Shown here: positions 27,384 through 36,493 of the stretch, in pieces
How positions within the stretch are numbered: position 1 is the stretch's first letter
Layout: each line of letters starts with the position of its first letter
NCBI GenBank assembly: GCA_015484945.1
Contig: WFUO01000024.1
Coordinates: 1 to 56,421, forward strand
Reading direction: 5' to 3'
DNA: 56,421 nt
DNA from: Gammaproteobacteria bacterium
GTDB taxonomy: Bacteria > Pseudomonadota > Gammaproteobacteria > WFUO01
Made by a program: the position numbers and the translations under genes
Notes under the pieces: generated by a model
Seen by the model: only the letters and a program-made list of their open reading frames with translations
Told to the model about the DNA's origin: nothing
The model's database searches: none

Positions 27384-29465
27384 TCAGCTGTCTTCGTCGA
27401 AGTTGAAGTTCATCCCGGCTTCGGGCTTTTGCAGGAAGTGCCCCTGGATGTATTTGACACCGGTCTGCCACAGTACCGCTAGGCTGTTGGCGTCTTCGAC
27501 GAATTCGGCGATTGTGGGTATATCCAGTTTGTCAGCCTTGTCGGCTAATTGCTGTAGTTTTTCCTGGTTTTCCTGGTTGTTCGCCAGGTTGTGCATCAGG
27601 TGGCCGTCGAGCTTCAGATAACTGGCCTTGATGTGTTGAAGGATCTGGAACGGGTGCTGTGATGTGCCAAAATGCTCGATACAGAAGCCGGCATGCAGTT
27701 CTGACAGGTTGCTGACGAACTGTTTGGCATTCTTGAGGTATTTGGCGGTATCGGCCTCCGAGACTTGGAACACTACGGCGCTGCCCTGCAGGCGGTGTTT
27801 TTTCAATTGCTGACTGATCCAGGGCAGCAGGGTTTCATCGGTCAGGGTTTTGCCATCCAGTTTGATGAAAAAGGTGGTATCAAAGCCATTCTGTCGCCGG
27901 TCCGCGAGTATTCCAAACGCATGATCGATGACCCAGCGATCGATGGTATTCATCAACTTGTGTTTCTTTGCGGCAGGCAGGAACTGGCCGGGGAGGATCT
28001 CATTGTCTTCCTCGTCCCGCATGCGCAACAGAACCTCGTATTTCTCGGAGGTGTCGCCATGCAGGCTGGCTATGGGCTGATAGATGAGGTAGAAGCGGTC
28101 ATTGTCCAGTGCGTCACGAATCAAATGGCTCCAGTACTGGTCACGTTCCTCGTTGGCATCCCCGTCTGTGAGCGGATTGTGTACATGGTAACGGTTGCCG
28201 CCTTCCTTGCGTGCCATGTTGCAGGCTACATCCGCGTTAGACAACAGGGTCTGACTGTCTTCGACCATGGGAGTGATCGGGCTGATACCGATACTGCAGG
28301 TAATGGTCAGGGATTCGCCGTCGATATCGGAGATATGGTTTTCCACTGCCCGGCAAACATCCCGGGCAAGTTGTTCGATTTCCTCGATGCTGCTGCGTGT
28401 GGCCAGAATCGTAAAGGAATGATCGCCAAAACGAGCCGCCATGTCGTTGCCGCTGATGTTCTCTCTGATCAGGTTGGCAATGTCACTGAGCACCAGGTCA
28501 ATGCCAGCCAGCCCCACCTTGGCCTTGATATCGTTGTAGTTATCGGGTTCGATATACAGCACGGCGCGTTTGATATCATCCTGAATCTCATGCTGTAACA
28601 GCAGATCGAGTTCTTCGAGGAAATATTGCCGGTTGAACAGCCCGGTAAGCAGATCCTGCTTGCTCAGGTAGTCTATCTTTTCCTCCAGCTCCTCGTTGCT
28701 GGTGCGGTCACGGATGATGATCTGGGTGCAGGGTTCGCCTTCGATACTGGCGGGCGAGAACTCCATGCGAGCGTTGAACACCTTGCCATCCGGCAACAGG
28801 GCGCGCACTTCCAGTTCCTGATGCTTGTTTTCACCCTTGCTGTATTCACGCAGAAATTTCTTGAATGTGTCATGGTCCTCGGGTGCGATCATGTCCAGTA
28901 CCGGCATGCCCTCAACATCGTCGGGGTTGTCAAAGCCGAACATGTTGAGATACACCGGATTGGCGAGGATGTGCATGCCTTCATGCACATAGGCAATCGC
29001 ATCACGCGAGCTGTTGAGCAGGTTCTGGCATTGCAGTTCCAGTTCCCTGGTTGTTTCGTCGATGGAGTCGAGCTTGCGCTGTGTTCGCAGGTGGCCGATC
29101 TCGCGCTCGAGGACGAATGTGGCGTGAGCCGTGTTGTCCTTGCCAATCAGGTCGGCTGCGCCATTTTCCATGGCAGCGTTCTGCAGTTCGGGGGTTACCG
29201 TATCACAGGTGGCGATGACCGGAACGGCTGGATCCTTGGCATGTACGGCACTGGCGACCTGTTGTAACGTGGGCTCCGGGGAGTCGAGGGCGCACAGCAC
29301 CATGTCGAGCGACGTGATATCGACAACTTGCCGCAATTCCTCCTCGTCTTCGGCACTGGCGGGGCGCACGGGATATCCGGCATTGCGAAGGATGTTGGAC
29401 AGCATTTCCACATCGTTCAGGGAATCCTCGACGATAAGAATACTGAGCGCCTTGTCTGCTGTCAC
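27384..29465 (-). CDS. fimX: FimX-like c-di-GMP receptor (REC-PAS-GGDEF*-EAL*)
   Basis: 693 residues, the same length and domain order as Pseudomonas FimX, a c-di-GMP receptor for type IV pilus assembly and twitching. The REC domain (about 6-125) has Ala59 where the phosphoacceptor Asp should be. PAS lies at about 145-255 (YVHEGMHILANPVYLNMFGF). The GGDEF domain reads RFGDHSF (345-351) instead of RxGGDEF. The EAL domain has EVL at 477-479, EHFG (597-600) instead of DDFG, and retains QPI, KLDG, IAEFVE and YIQG. The pattern indicates a binding protein with no cyclase or phosphodiesterase activity. Segments YVHEGMH and QVSEADTAKYLKNAKQ match FimX closely by eye. No pil genes are in the window. 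Confidence 0.88.
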   Translation of the reverse strand: MTADKALSILIVEDSLNDVEMLSNILRNAGYPVRPASAEDEEELRQVVDITSLDMVLCALDSPEPTLQQVASAVHAKDPAVPVIATCDTVTPELQNAAMENGAADLIGKDNTAHATFVLEREIGHLRTQRKLDSIDETTRELELQCQNLLNSSRDAIAYVHEGMHILANPVYLNMFGFDNPDDVEGMPVLDMIAPEDHDTFKKFLREYSKGENKHQELEVRALLPDGKVFNARMEFSPASIEGEPCTQIIIRDRTSNEELEEKIDYLSKQDLLTGLFNRQYFLEELDLLLQHEIQDDIKRAVLYIEPDNYNDIKAKVGLAGIDLVLSDIANLIRENISGNDMAARFGDHSFTILATRSSIEEIEQLARDVCRAVENHISDIDGESLTITCSIGISPITPMVEDSQTLLSNADVACNMARKEGGNRYHVHNPLTDGDANEERDQYWSHLIRDALDNDRFYLIYQPIASLHGDTSEKYEVLLRMRDEEDNEILPGQFLPAAKKHKLMNTIDRWVIDHAFGILADRRQNGFDTTFFIKLDGKTLTDETLLPWISQQLKKHRLQGSAVVFQVSEADTAKYLKNAKQFVSNLSELHAGFCIEHFGTSQHPFQILQHIKASYLKLDGHLMHNLANNQENQEKLQQLADKADKLDIPTIAEFVEDANSLAVLWQTGVKYIQGHFLQKPEAGMNFNFDEDS

Positions 29466-29530
29466 TGCCTCCTTCTCCCCGCGACTGCTGTCATTCGCTG
29501 TGTTTTGGTTTTTTTACGAATTTTCAGAAG

Positions 29531-29536
29531 ATTATA
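29531..29536 (-). promoter_or_regulatory. -10 element of fimX
   Basis: A consensus TATAAT preceded by GTG on the minus strand, about 66 bases before the fimX start codon. No good -35 is seen at 17 bases, so an activator may help. Confidence 0.45.
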
Positions 29537-29587
29537 CACTCAATTCTGATCGTCTGTGGCCACCCAGTCAACCATGAGGGCAAACTT

Positions 29588-29616
29588 TTCACAGGGTGAG
29601 GATAAGCCTGTATGAT
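29588..29616 (+). promoter_or_regulatory. Sigma-70 promoter upstream of the acetyltransferase gene
   Basis: TTCACA at 29588-29593 and TATGAT at 29611-29616 with a 17-base spacer. It leaves a long leader of about 230 bases before the acetyltransferase, which contains a possible 59-codon ORF. Confidence 0.55.
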
Positions 29617-29682
29617 CTTACTGGACACCCGGCCTGGCTTTGCGCATTATTAAGGCAGCACAGATTCATTCCAGGTGGAGTG

Positions 29683-29862
29683 ATGAGTGAGAAAATGGCC
29701 GGGTTCAAGGCGAAAACCGCAGGTGAGAGCCGGACTATCACCAGGATTTCCGATACAGAAGCCGGGTATTTGGGCCGCTTGGCAAGTGAGTGTGGGTTGA
29801 TCAGCGCTAACTTGAGGCTGGGCGTCGATCGAGAGTGGTGGAGAAGACTATGCAGGGTATAA
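29683..29862 (+). CDS. Possible 59-residue ORF in the acetyltransferase leader
   Basis: ATG at 29683 with GGTGGAG 3-4 bases upstream. The product contains AGESRTITRISDTEAGYLGRL and ends RREWW-like basic residues (DREWWRRLCRV). It overlaps the acetyltransferase start by 13 bases in another frame, an arrangement suited to translational coupling. I do not recognise it, and it may be chance. Confidence 0.25.
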   Translation: MSEKMAGFKAKTAGESRTITRISDTEAGYLGRLASECGLISANLRLGVDREWWRRLCRV

Positions 29863-30371
29863 CCGTACGTTCCGAGACAGCAGACGATATCAAGGCCATC
29901 GATGTCGTTCATCTGAGTGCCTTCGAGGGCGATGACGAGGTCGGTTTGGTCAGTGCGTTGCGGGAGTCTTCAGGTTTTCGTCCTGAATTGTCGCTGGTGG
30001 CCGAGTTTCATGGGCGTATCGTTGGTCATGTGCTCATGACGCCGGTACGCCTGCAGCGGGGCAAGGATGGTATCGATATCCTGGCGCTGGCCCCGATGGC
30101 CGTGGTTCCCTCGCAGTCTCATCGCGGTATCGGTTCCGACCTGGTCAAGGCGGCCATCGACAAGGCGCGTGAACAGGGGTTTTCCGCCATCGTCGTGATC
30201 GGACAGCCCGATTTTTACCAGCGTTGCGGTTTTCGTCCTGGCAGCGATTTCGGTATCAGTGTCAATCTACCGGTGGCAGACAAACTGATTTCGGCTATCG
30301 AGATCGAAGAAGGCGTACTGGCCGAAGGTGGGCATGTCATTTATCCGTCGCAGTTCAACCACGTTTATTGA
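29850..30371 (+). CDS. GNAT family N-acetyltransferase (YhbS-like)
   Basis: 173 residues with the GNAT fold: ITVRSETADDIKAIDVVHLSAF at the N-terminus, the motif-A acetyl-CoA loop in LAPMAVVPSQSHRGIGSDLVKAAI (Q/RxxGxG/A), and the YhbS-type VVIGQPDFYQRCGFRP. The substrate cannot be told from sequence; cytoplasmic. ATG at 29850 follows GGAG by 6 bases; two GTG codons upstream are alternatives. It converges on the minus-strand PilZ-like gene with 8 bases between. Confidence 0.88.
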   Translation: MQGITVRSETADDIKAIDVVHLSAFEGDDEVGLVSALRESSGFRPELSLVAEFHGRIVGHVLMTPVRLQRGKDGIDILALAPMAVVPSQSHRGIGSDLVKAAIDKAREQGFSAIVVIGQPDFYQRCGFRPGSDFGISVNLPVADKLISAIEIEEGVLAEGGHVIYPSQFNHVY

Positions 30372-30379
30372 CGATGGTA

Positions 30380-32122
30380 TCAGCTGGCCGCACGTGTATT
30401 TTCGTGTTCGTGCGGTTCGTAGCTGAACAGCGCATAATTGCCAGTATCTTCCACGAGTGCCGTTAGGCGTACGTCCATGCGCCTGCCGGTTTCTCGTATC
30501 GTCAGGGTGTCGCCTACCTGGCAACGCTGTGCGGGTATCAGTAACCGGCGTTCTGTACCCAGTTCAAGATCAATGCAGTCGAAGCGGTGGCTGATCAATT
30601 TTGCCGTATCGTGCGGCCGCGACTCGGCCGCATTGGCCGCGTGGCTGAGGATCTGGATTCCAACCTTGATGCCATACCCGCCGAGGTAGTGCAGCCAGCG
30701 AACCACGCCAATCTGCCACCGATGGCGGTCTTCCTTGTTGGCGCTGACCGCGACCAGTTCTCCAACCTGGACATCACAGGGTTCGTCATGATCCCAGATC
30801 AGGCAATAGCCGCCATCCGAACTGTCAAGCATTTTCCAGATACGTGTCTGTGGCGACGCAGAGGCTGGATCAAAAACCGCCTTGTCGAGATCCATCTCGG
30901 TCAGCGGGCGTGCCTTGCGTGATGGTTTAAGTTGAGTCTGATGATTTTTTTCATGGTCACTGATCGAAAATTCGGTGTGGGTATCGACCACCGGATTGAT
31001 ACCATTGTGTTCAGAGAACTGGTAGCTGCCTTCCTCGATGATTGGCCGGGAAGGCCGGGTCAGGACAGGCTGTTTCTTGACATCTTCTCCATTGAGCAGT
31101 CTGTGCGTTGTAAACAGGCCCATTCCCAGTTGTACCGTGCCATCGGTGTAGCGGCGCTTGTGGCTGCGCTTGTGTTCCTGCCGCCACAGCTTCAGGAGAC
31201 GCTGCGCGAGACTGATATGCCCGGGCGGCAACGTCGTGTTGCCAATGGCTTCCAGCAACGCCTCGGTCAGGGGCTGCAGGCTGCCATGACGCAGGTAGCG
31301 TGGCAAACTGTCTGCCGGTATGCCCAGCATCGAGGGCGGTTCATCCATGTTCAGCCGGCAGTGCAGGTCGTACATGCCTGGTTGTTTGGGACGTTCCTTT
31401 TGCAAGTCGAGCATGAAGGCGTAATCGGCGAGCAATTCATGTGCCTCGCCGATGTCACGCTGACGCAGCCGCGCCGGCTGGCACAGGGCGAACAGCACCA
31501 GATGGCGGTAGGCCAGGCTGATGGTGTTAAGTGGTGACTGACGTTTCAGCGGATCCTTGCAGTTGATCGACAGCAGGTCCATTTTTTCACCGATATAGTA
31601 GAGCCTGTGGATCTCTTCCCAGACGTGTTCTTCTGCCTGCTGGTATAGTTGACTGGAGTTGCGCACTGTTTCACTCAGACAGCCCAATGTGCGGTGAATG
31701 GCCTGGGCCAGCAGTTTGCGGTGCGCATGCCGGCTCTCGGCGAGTAGATCAGTGACGATCTTCTTGTAACCGATGGCGAATTCGTACAGCAAGCCCTGCA
31801 GGTTGCCGGCCTGTTGCCGTGCGCGCAGGCTGAGCGGTAGCGAGCGGCCAATGAACTGACGGCGAAGATTGCTGCTGATGAGATCCATCGGGGCGCGGAG
31901 CTGTTCAAGCAGCTTGAAGCGCCGCCGGGCATCGATCGATACACGATTGGTTTCGAACAGGGCAGTGTACAACGCCCGTGCCGCATCGCTGGCGCTCCCG
32001 AGCGGCAGTTGCTGCAGCCATTTGCCTACGGCACCAGGACGGATGTCGAACTTCAGGGTCTGGATTTCGTTTTGGCTTGCCGGTATGCCCAGTCCGAATG
32101 GTCTGTCAGCCGGTTCCGTCAT
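30380..32122 (-). CDS. Large protein with C-terminal PilZ-like domain
   Basis: 580 residues, soluble. The N-terminal 330 residues are helical (EFAIGYKKIVTDLLAESRHAHRKLLAQAIHRTLG, SLAYRHLVLFALCQP) with no motif I can name. A linker of low complexity follows, then a C-terminal beta-rich part containing LDSSDGGYCLIWDHD, which fits the D-x-S-x-x-G half of a PilZ c-di-GMP motif, and VGELVAVS...GVVRWLHYLGGYGIKVGIQIL. A matching upstream RxxxR is less clear. Start at 32122 after a strong GGAGG; the frame opens 15 codons earlier. It is close to fimX, suggesting a shared c-di-GMP theme. Confidence 0.7.
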   Translation of the reverse strand: MTEPADRPFGLGIPASQNEIQTLKFDIRPGAVGKWLQQLPLGSASDAARALYTALFETNRVSIDARRRFKLLEQLRAPMDLISSNLRRQFIGRSLPLSLRARQQAGNLQGLLYEFAIGYKKIVTDLLAESRHAHRKLLAQAIHRTLGCLSETVRNSSQLYQQAEEHVWEEIHRLYYIGEKMDLLSINCKDPLKRQSPLNTISLAYRHLVLFALCQPARLRQRDIGEAHELLADYAFMLDLQKERPKQPGMYDLHCRLNMDEPPSMLGIPADSLPRYLRHGSLQPLTEALLEAIGNTTLPPGHISLAQRLLKLWRQEHKRSHKRRYTDGTVQLGMGLFTTHRLLNGEDVKKQPVLTRPSRPIIEEGSYQFSEHNGINPVVDTHTEFSISDHEKNHQTQLKPSRKARPLTEMDLDKAVFDPASASPQTRIWKMLDSSDGGYCLIWDHDEPCDVQVGELVAVSANKEDRHRWQIGVVRWLHYLGGYGIKVGIQILSHAANAAESRPHDTAKLISHRFDCIDLELGTERRLLIPAQRCQVGDTLTIRETGRRMDVRLTALVEDTGNYALFSYEPHEHENTRAAS

Positions 32123-32250
32123 GCAATGCCTCCTGCGGGACGATACATGTCCGTATGGTTTACACAATCAACAGTATAAAGCCTGCGCGCGATCTCGCCC
32201 AGCCCTTGCACGACCACTGGTCGGAACGTATTAACCATTTGACGCGGTAT

Positions 32251-32270
32251 TTGTAGGAATTTTCCTACAA
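32251..32270. promoter_or_regulatory. 20-bp palindrome over the epmB stop codon
   Basis: TTGTAGGAA, TT, TTCCTACAA: a perfect nine-base inverted repeat that includes the epmB stop. No T-run follows on the minus strand, so it is either a short hairpin at the mRNA end or a protein-binding site upstream of the next minus-strand gene, which starts at 32122. Confidence 0.45.
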
Positions 32271-33305
32271 AAGTCGCTTGGCAGGCTGGCCGGCAATCTC
32301 CTCGACCAGTCTGGGCACCAGGTAGCCTGGCAGATGCGCCGATAGCTCGTCATGCAATTGTTTGGCATGTTCACGATCAACGGTGAAATGGGCCGTGCCG
32401 GAGACCCGGTCGGGAAGGTGCAGGTAGTAGGGCAGAACGTTGATCTCGAATAGCCCCGTCGAGAGGCCGGCCAGGGTGTCGATGTCATCGTTGATTCCCG
32501 CCAGCAGTACCGACTGGTTCAACAGGGTGACACCGGTGTGTTTCAGACTGGCCATGGCCTGACCGACATCGTCCGACAGTTCGCGTGGATGGTTGGCGTG
32601 AACGACCACCACCACTTGCAGCCGGGTGGCATGCAGCACCGTCAGCAGGCCGTCGTCGATGCGTGACGGGAGTACAATCGGCAAACGGCTGTGGATGCGC
32701 ACGCGGCGCAGGTGGGGAATGGTGTCCAGGTGCGTGAGCAACCGGTGCAGTTGCCGGTCGGACAGCAGCAGCGGGTCGCCGCCACTGAGAATGACCTCGG
32801 TGATGTCCGGATCACTGGCGATGTAGTCGAGCGCCTCGCGCCAGTTGGCACTGACCGGACGGTTACCGGCATAGTCGTAGTTGCGGCGGAAGCAATAGCG
32901 ACAGTTGATCGCGCAGCTGGCGGTGGCCAGCAGTAATACCCGGCCATGATACTTGTGCAGCAATCCGGGGGCGGCACGGGCCAAGCCATCACCCACGGCA
33001 TCGTCATGGTAACCGGGTGTCGGCTGGCATTCCCCGGCCACCGGCAACACCTGGCGCAGCAGCGGATCCTGCGGGTCGCCGGGTCGCATCAGGGCAACGA
33101 AATCACGCGGCACCCGTAGCGGGAACAGCCGTGCGGCGGCCCGGGCACCGTCCAGCAGTGACGCCGGCAGGTCCAGCTGGTCCAGCAATTCGGCCGGGTC
33201 GCGTATGGCCTCGGCCAGTTTTTGCTGCCAACGGGGCTGTCCGTCGCCGCCATTCGCGCTATCATTGGCGGTCAGATTCAAACCACAGGGTGAGCAGATA
33301 TCCAT
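32265..33305 (-). CDS. epmB: EF-P lysine 2,3-aminomutase EpmB
   Basis: Radical SAM/PLP enzyme that isomerises (S)-alpha-lysine to (R)-beta-lysine, the donor for modification of elongation factor P. The 346-residue protein has the cluster motif [51 protein letters not shown] and [18 protein letters not shown]-terminal lysine in QPAKRLL is the probable PLP attachment site. At the first ATG (33305) its start codon overlaps that of efp in a CCATGG sequence on the opposite strand. A TTG at 33281 is an alternative start and would match the shorter E. coli N-terminus better. Confidence 0.95.
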   Translation of the reverse strand: MDICSPCGLNLTANDSANGGDGQPRWQQKLAEAIRDPAELLDQLDLPASLLDGARAAARLFPLRVPRDFVALMRPGDPQDPLLRQVLPVAGECQPTPGYHDDAVGDGLARAAPGLLHKYHGRVLLLATASCAINCRYCFRRNYDYAGNRPVSANWREALDYIASDPDITEVILSGGDPLLLSDRQLHRLLTHLDTIPHLRRVRIHSRLPIVLPSRIDDGLLTVLHATRLQVVVVVHANHPRELSDDVGQAMASLKHTGVTLLNQSVLLAGINDDIDTLAGLSTGLFEINVLPYYLHLPDRVSGTAHFTVDREHAKQLHDELSAHLPGYLVPRLVEEIAGQPAKRLL

Positions 33306-33873
33306 GGCAACCTATAGTACCAATGAATTCCGCAGCGGTCTCAAGATCATGATCGATGGCGACCCCTGCGCAATCATCGAAAACGAGTTCGTCAAACCCG
33401 GCAAGGGCCAGGCCTTCAACCGGGTCAAGATACGCAATCTCAAGACCGGCCGGGTCATCGACCGTACGTGGAAATCGGGCGAAACGGTCGAAGCGGCCGA
33501 TGTCATGGACACAGAGATGCAGTATCTCTACACGGATGGCGAATTCTGGCACTTTATGGATCCCGAATCCTATGAGCAGCTCGCTGCTGACAAGACCGCC
33601 GTGGGTGATGCCGCAAAATGGCTCAAGGAGCAGGATATCTGCCAGGTGACTCTTTGGAACGGTGAGCCCCTTTCGGTCACACCACCCAACTTTGTCGAAC
33701 TGGCTGTCACGGATACCGACCCGGGTGTGCGGGGCGACACCTCGGGCGGCGGCGGCAAGCCGGCCACCCTGGAGACCGGCGCCGTGGTACGGGTGCCGCT
33801 GTTCATCGATATCGGTGATGTGCTCAAGGTCGATACCCGCAGCGGCGAGTACGTCTCGCGCGTCAAGGATTGA
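33304..33873 (+). CDS. efp: Elongation factor P
   Basis: Relieves ribosome stalling at polyproline stretches. The 189-residue protein carries the target lysine, Lys34, in [12 protein letters not shown], exactly where EpmA attaches beta-lysine; the three-domain length is standard. The frame is open to 33205 inside the divergent epmB gene, but the ATG at 33304 follows AGGGTGAG and gives [12 protein letters not shown], the expected N-terminus. Flanked by both modification enzymes. Confidence 0.97.
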   Translation: MATYSTNEFRSGLKIMIDGDPCAIIENEFVKPGKGQAFNRVKIRNLKTGRVIDRTWKSGETVEAADVMDTEMQYLYTDGEFWHFMDPESYEQLAADKTAVGDAAKWLKEQDICQVTLWNGEPLSVTPPNFVELAVTDTDPGVRGDTSGGGGKPATLETGAVVRVPLFIDIGDVLKVDTRSGEYVSRVKD

Positions 33874-34856
33874 TGCCGGCGGCCAGCGGCTGGCGTCCCG
33901 CCATCGACCGTGCGCGTTTGCGGCAGCGGGCGGCCGTCATCGCCGCGATCCGGGATTTCTTCGCCACACGCGACGTCGTCGAAGTCGAGACCCCGGTACT
34001 GTCACGCTACGGCACCACCGATCCCGCCATCGAGAGTTTCACCACCCGTTACGAACCACCCGGTGGCGGGGCCGAAACCCTGTACCTGCAGACATCGCCG
34101 GAATTCTTCATGAAGCGTCTGCTGGCCGCTGGCAGCGGGCCGATCTATCAGCTCGGCAGGGTGTTTCGCAATGGTGAGGCCGGACGGCGGCACAATCCCG
34201 AATTCACACTGCTGGAGTGGTATCGTCCCGGTTTTACACTCGAAAACCTTATGGACGAGGTGACTGCGCTGGTGGCCTGGCTGTTGCCCGAGCCACCGGC
34301 CCGGCTTGACTACCGTTACCGCGAGGCATTCGAACGGTTTGCCGGAGTCGATCCTTTCGTGGCCGATACGGCGTCGTTGCTCGATGCCGTCTCCGACCAT
34401 GGTCTGGACTGCCCGTTGTCCGAGGCCGACGGGCACGACGCCTGCCTGGACTTCATGCTCTCACATATCGTCGAGCCGGCCCTGCCGCGTGACAGTCTCG
34501 TGTTCATATACGATTTTCCGGCCACCCAGGCCTCGCTGGCGCGTATCGAACCCGGATCGCCGGCAGTGGCACGCCGCTTCGAGGCGTGGCTCGGCGGGCG
34601 GGAATTGGCCAACGGCTTCGAGGAACTGGACGATCCCGACGAGCAACGCCGGCGTTTCGAACACGACAACCGTCTGAGGCGTCAGCGTGGACAGGCTCAA
34701 ATCCCGCCTGATGATTGTCTGCTGGATGCGCTTGCCGCCGGCCTGCCCGAATGCAGCGGTGTCGCGCTGGGTGTGGAGCGTTTGCTCATGCACCTGTTCG
34801 GGGTGGACGACATCCGACAAACCATGGCCTTTGCCTGGCACCCGGACTGTACCTGA
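33873..34856 (+). CDS. epmA: EF-P beta-lysylation protein EpmA
   Basis: Paralogue of the catalytic core of lysyl-tRNA synthetase that attaches beta-lysine to EF-P rather than to tRNA. The 327-residue product lacks the anticodon-binding domain and shows class II motif 1 (VVEVETPVLS), motif 2 (RVFRNGEAGRRHNPEFTLLEWY) and motif 3 (SGVALGVERLLMHLFG). Start and efp stop share one base (TGATG), so the target and its modifier are co-translated. Confidence 0.96.
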   Translation: MPAASGWRPAIDRARLRQRAAVIAAIRDFFATRDVVEVETPVLSRYGTTDPAIESFTTRYEPPGGGAETLYLQTSPEFFMKRLLAAGSGPIYQLGRVFRNGEAGRRHNPEFTLLEWYRPGFTLENLMDEVTALVAWLLPEPPARLDYRYREAFERFAGVDPFVADTASLLDAVSDHGLDCPLSEADGHDACLDFMLSHIVEPALPRDSLVFIYDFPATQASLARIEPGSPAVARRFEAWLGGRELANGFEELDDPDEQRRRFEHDNRLRRQRGQAQIPPDDCLLDALAAGLPECSGVALGVERLLMHLFGVDDIRQTMAFAWHPDCT

Positions 34857-35277
34857 TACCCCCTCGGCGGCGGAATGACATTCTGGGTTCCGGCTACGCA
34901 GGAAGCGCGGCAAGCAAGACACAGAGCATCACTCATGGCATCCCTGCCAACCGCACCCGCATCACCCTGCGCGGCAGCGAGGCACTGCGCCGCCGTGATC
35001 TTCGTACTGGTTTCGTACAGCCTGGTTGGGTCTCCCCGCAGTGGTCCCGTGTCAAGCCGCTGGGCTGATAAACCATACATTCAGAAGATGATTTATTGTG
35101 TCTGAATCGTGAATTTTCCGGCCTTCCGACTGGCGGCTGCTGACAGGGAGGTGATCTTGTCTATACTTGCCTGTTGCGGCTGGCGTGAAGTTCCCGTGCG
35201 CAAGACGCGGCTTGTCAATCACATGGACAGATACGATGACCATTCAGTTTATTGCACCATTATCGCCCGGGGGGATC
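34857..35277. other. Intergenic region after epmA
   Basis: About 420 bases with no supported gene. The frames here have no ribosome-binding sites, and their translations (runs of Ala, Arg, Ser) look random. AT content rises at 35070-35120. No tRNA-like or terminator structure is evident. Confidence 0.5.
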
Positions 35278-35610
35278 ATGGAAAATCGCTGGAGCATTCG
35301 CAAACCCGTGTCGTTGGAGGTCGAGCTGTACTATCAGGGCAAGCCCTGCGCGTGTTGCAAGACGCGTGACATAGGCCTGGGCGGCATGTTTCTGGAATTG
35401 CGCGACAGCACGATACCGCGTTACGGGAAGGTGGAATTGGACGTCGAGGTCGAATGTGGAGGCGTCCGCCGGCAACACCGGTTTACCGCCACGGTCGTGC
35501 ATTCCAGTGATCAGGGGCTTGGGGTGATGTTCCAGGAATTTTCGATTGCGGATTTCCGCATTTTGCAGGAGGTTCTGCGATTGTCACCGTCGGGCGATCT
35601 GATTCACTGA
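35278..35610 (+). CDS. Single-domain PilZ protein
   Basis: 110 residues. The c-di-GMP motif parts are both present: RWSIRK (RxxxR) at the N-terminus and DIGLGGMFLE (D-x-G-x-G-G, with Gly at the usual Ser position) about 35 residues later. The remainder is beta-barrel-like. Start at 35278 after GGGGGG; an ATG at 35236 is possible. Single PilZ domains act as adaptors that signal c-di-GMP levels to a partner. Its 3' end overlaps psd by 7 bases. Confidence 0.82.
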   Translation: MENRWSIRKPVSLEVELYYQGKPCACCKTRDIGLGGMFLELRDSTIPRYGKVELDVEVECGGVRRQHRFTATVVHSSDQGLGVMFQEFSIADFRILQEVLRLSPSGDLIH

Positions 35611-36476
35611 GCTTGTCCGTGCGTGATGATTCTACCGATGGACTCACCCATCAGCAGGTGCTGGCCGGGTTTCAGGTCCACTTGCCATTCGACATGCTGG
35701 TTGCTGAACAACAGGATCACTGTGGAACCCATGTTGAAACGCCCCATTTCTTCGCCACGTTCGAGGTGGATGCTTCCATCATAGTTTCGTGATGTGACAC
35801 GCCTGCCATACGGTGGCGTGATCTGTCCGGCCCATACGGTTTCCATTGAACCGACATTGATAGCGCCAACCATGACTACGGCCGCCGGTCCTGCCTGGCT
35901 GTCGAAAAGGCAGGCGATACGCTCGTTGCGGGCGAACAGTCCTGGCACGTTGCGAATGAACGAGGGTGACACGCCCAGCAGTCGTCCCGGGACATGGATC
36001 ATCTGTTGCAAATCGCCGTCAACCGGCATGTGCACGCGGTGATAGTCGCTGGGCGACAGATAGATGGTGGCGAAGGCGCCGTCGCTAAATTTGGAACCCA
36101 GCGACTCATCACCACCAAGCAGTTCCGTGACGCTGAAATCATGTCCCTTGGCCTGGATGATGCGGCCATCGGTTATCGCGCCGATCTGACTGATGGTGCC
36201 GTCCACCGGACTGCTGACCGTCCCCGCCGGTGACAGGGGTCTGCAGCCGGGACGCAGGGCGCGGGTAAAGATGCTGTTGAGATCGGGGTAGGTCTCGCGG
36301 TTGGTGTAATCCGGTTCGAGCGCCTCGTCCATGCGGACACCATAGATACGAATGAGTTTTCTGGCCAGGGCATTGCGAAAGGGCACTCGGCGCCAGCGTG
36401 ACAACACATAGGCCAGTTTCGAGATCAACCGTGTGGGCAGCAGACTGTAGAACAGTTTTGCGGGCATTCGCGACAT
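35604..36476 (-). CDS. psd: Phosphatidylserine decarboxylase proenzyme
   Basis: Makes phosphatidylethanolamine at the inner membrane. The 290-residue proenzyme has SSPVDGTIS with the catalytic Asp, LSPSDYHRVHMP with His, and the self-cleavage motif MGST in RFNMGSTVILLF, where Met replaces the usual Leu of LGST but the cleaved Gly-Ser bond is intact. There is no good ribosome-binding site at 36476; an ATG at 36467 is an alternative. Downstream of the copper-chaperone pair with a 17-base gap. Confidence 0.95.
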   Translation of the reverse strand: MSRMPAKLFYSLLPTRLISKLAYVLSRWRRVPFRNALARKLIRIYGVRMDEALEPDYTNRETYPDLNSIFTRALRPGCRPLSPAGTVSSPVDGTISQIGAITDGRIIQAKGHDFSVTELLGGDESLGSKFSDGAFATIYLSPSDYHRVHMPVDGDLQQMIHVPGRLLGVSPSFIRNVPGLFARNERIACLFDSQAGPAAVVMVGAINVGSMETVWAGQITPPYGRRVTSRNYDGSIHLERGEEMGRFNMGSTVILLFSNQHVEWQVDLKPGQHLLMGESIGRIITHGQAQ

Positions 36477-36493
36477 GGAATGGTTTGTGCGGC

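Noticed and set aside
34857-35277. tRNA or small RNA in the spacer after epmA
   Set aside because: No T-loop consensus, cloverleaf or terminator could be found by eye.
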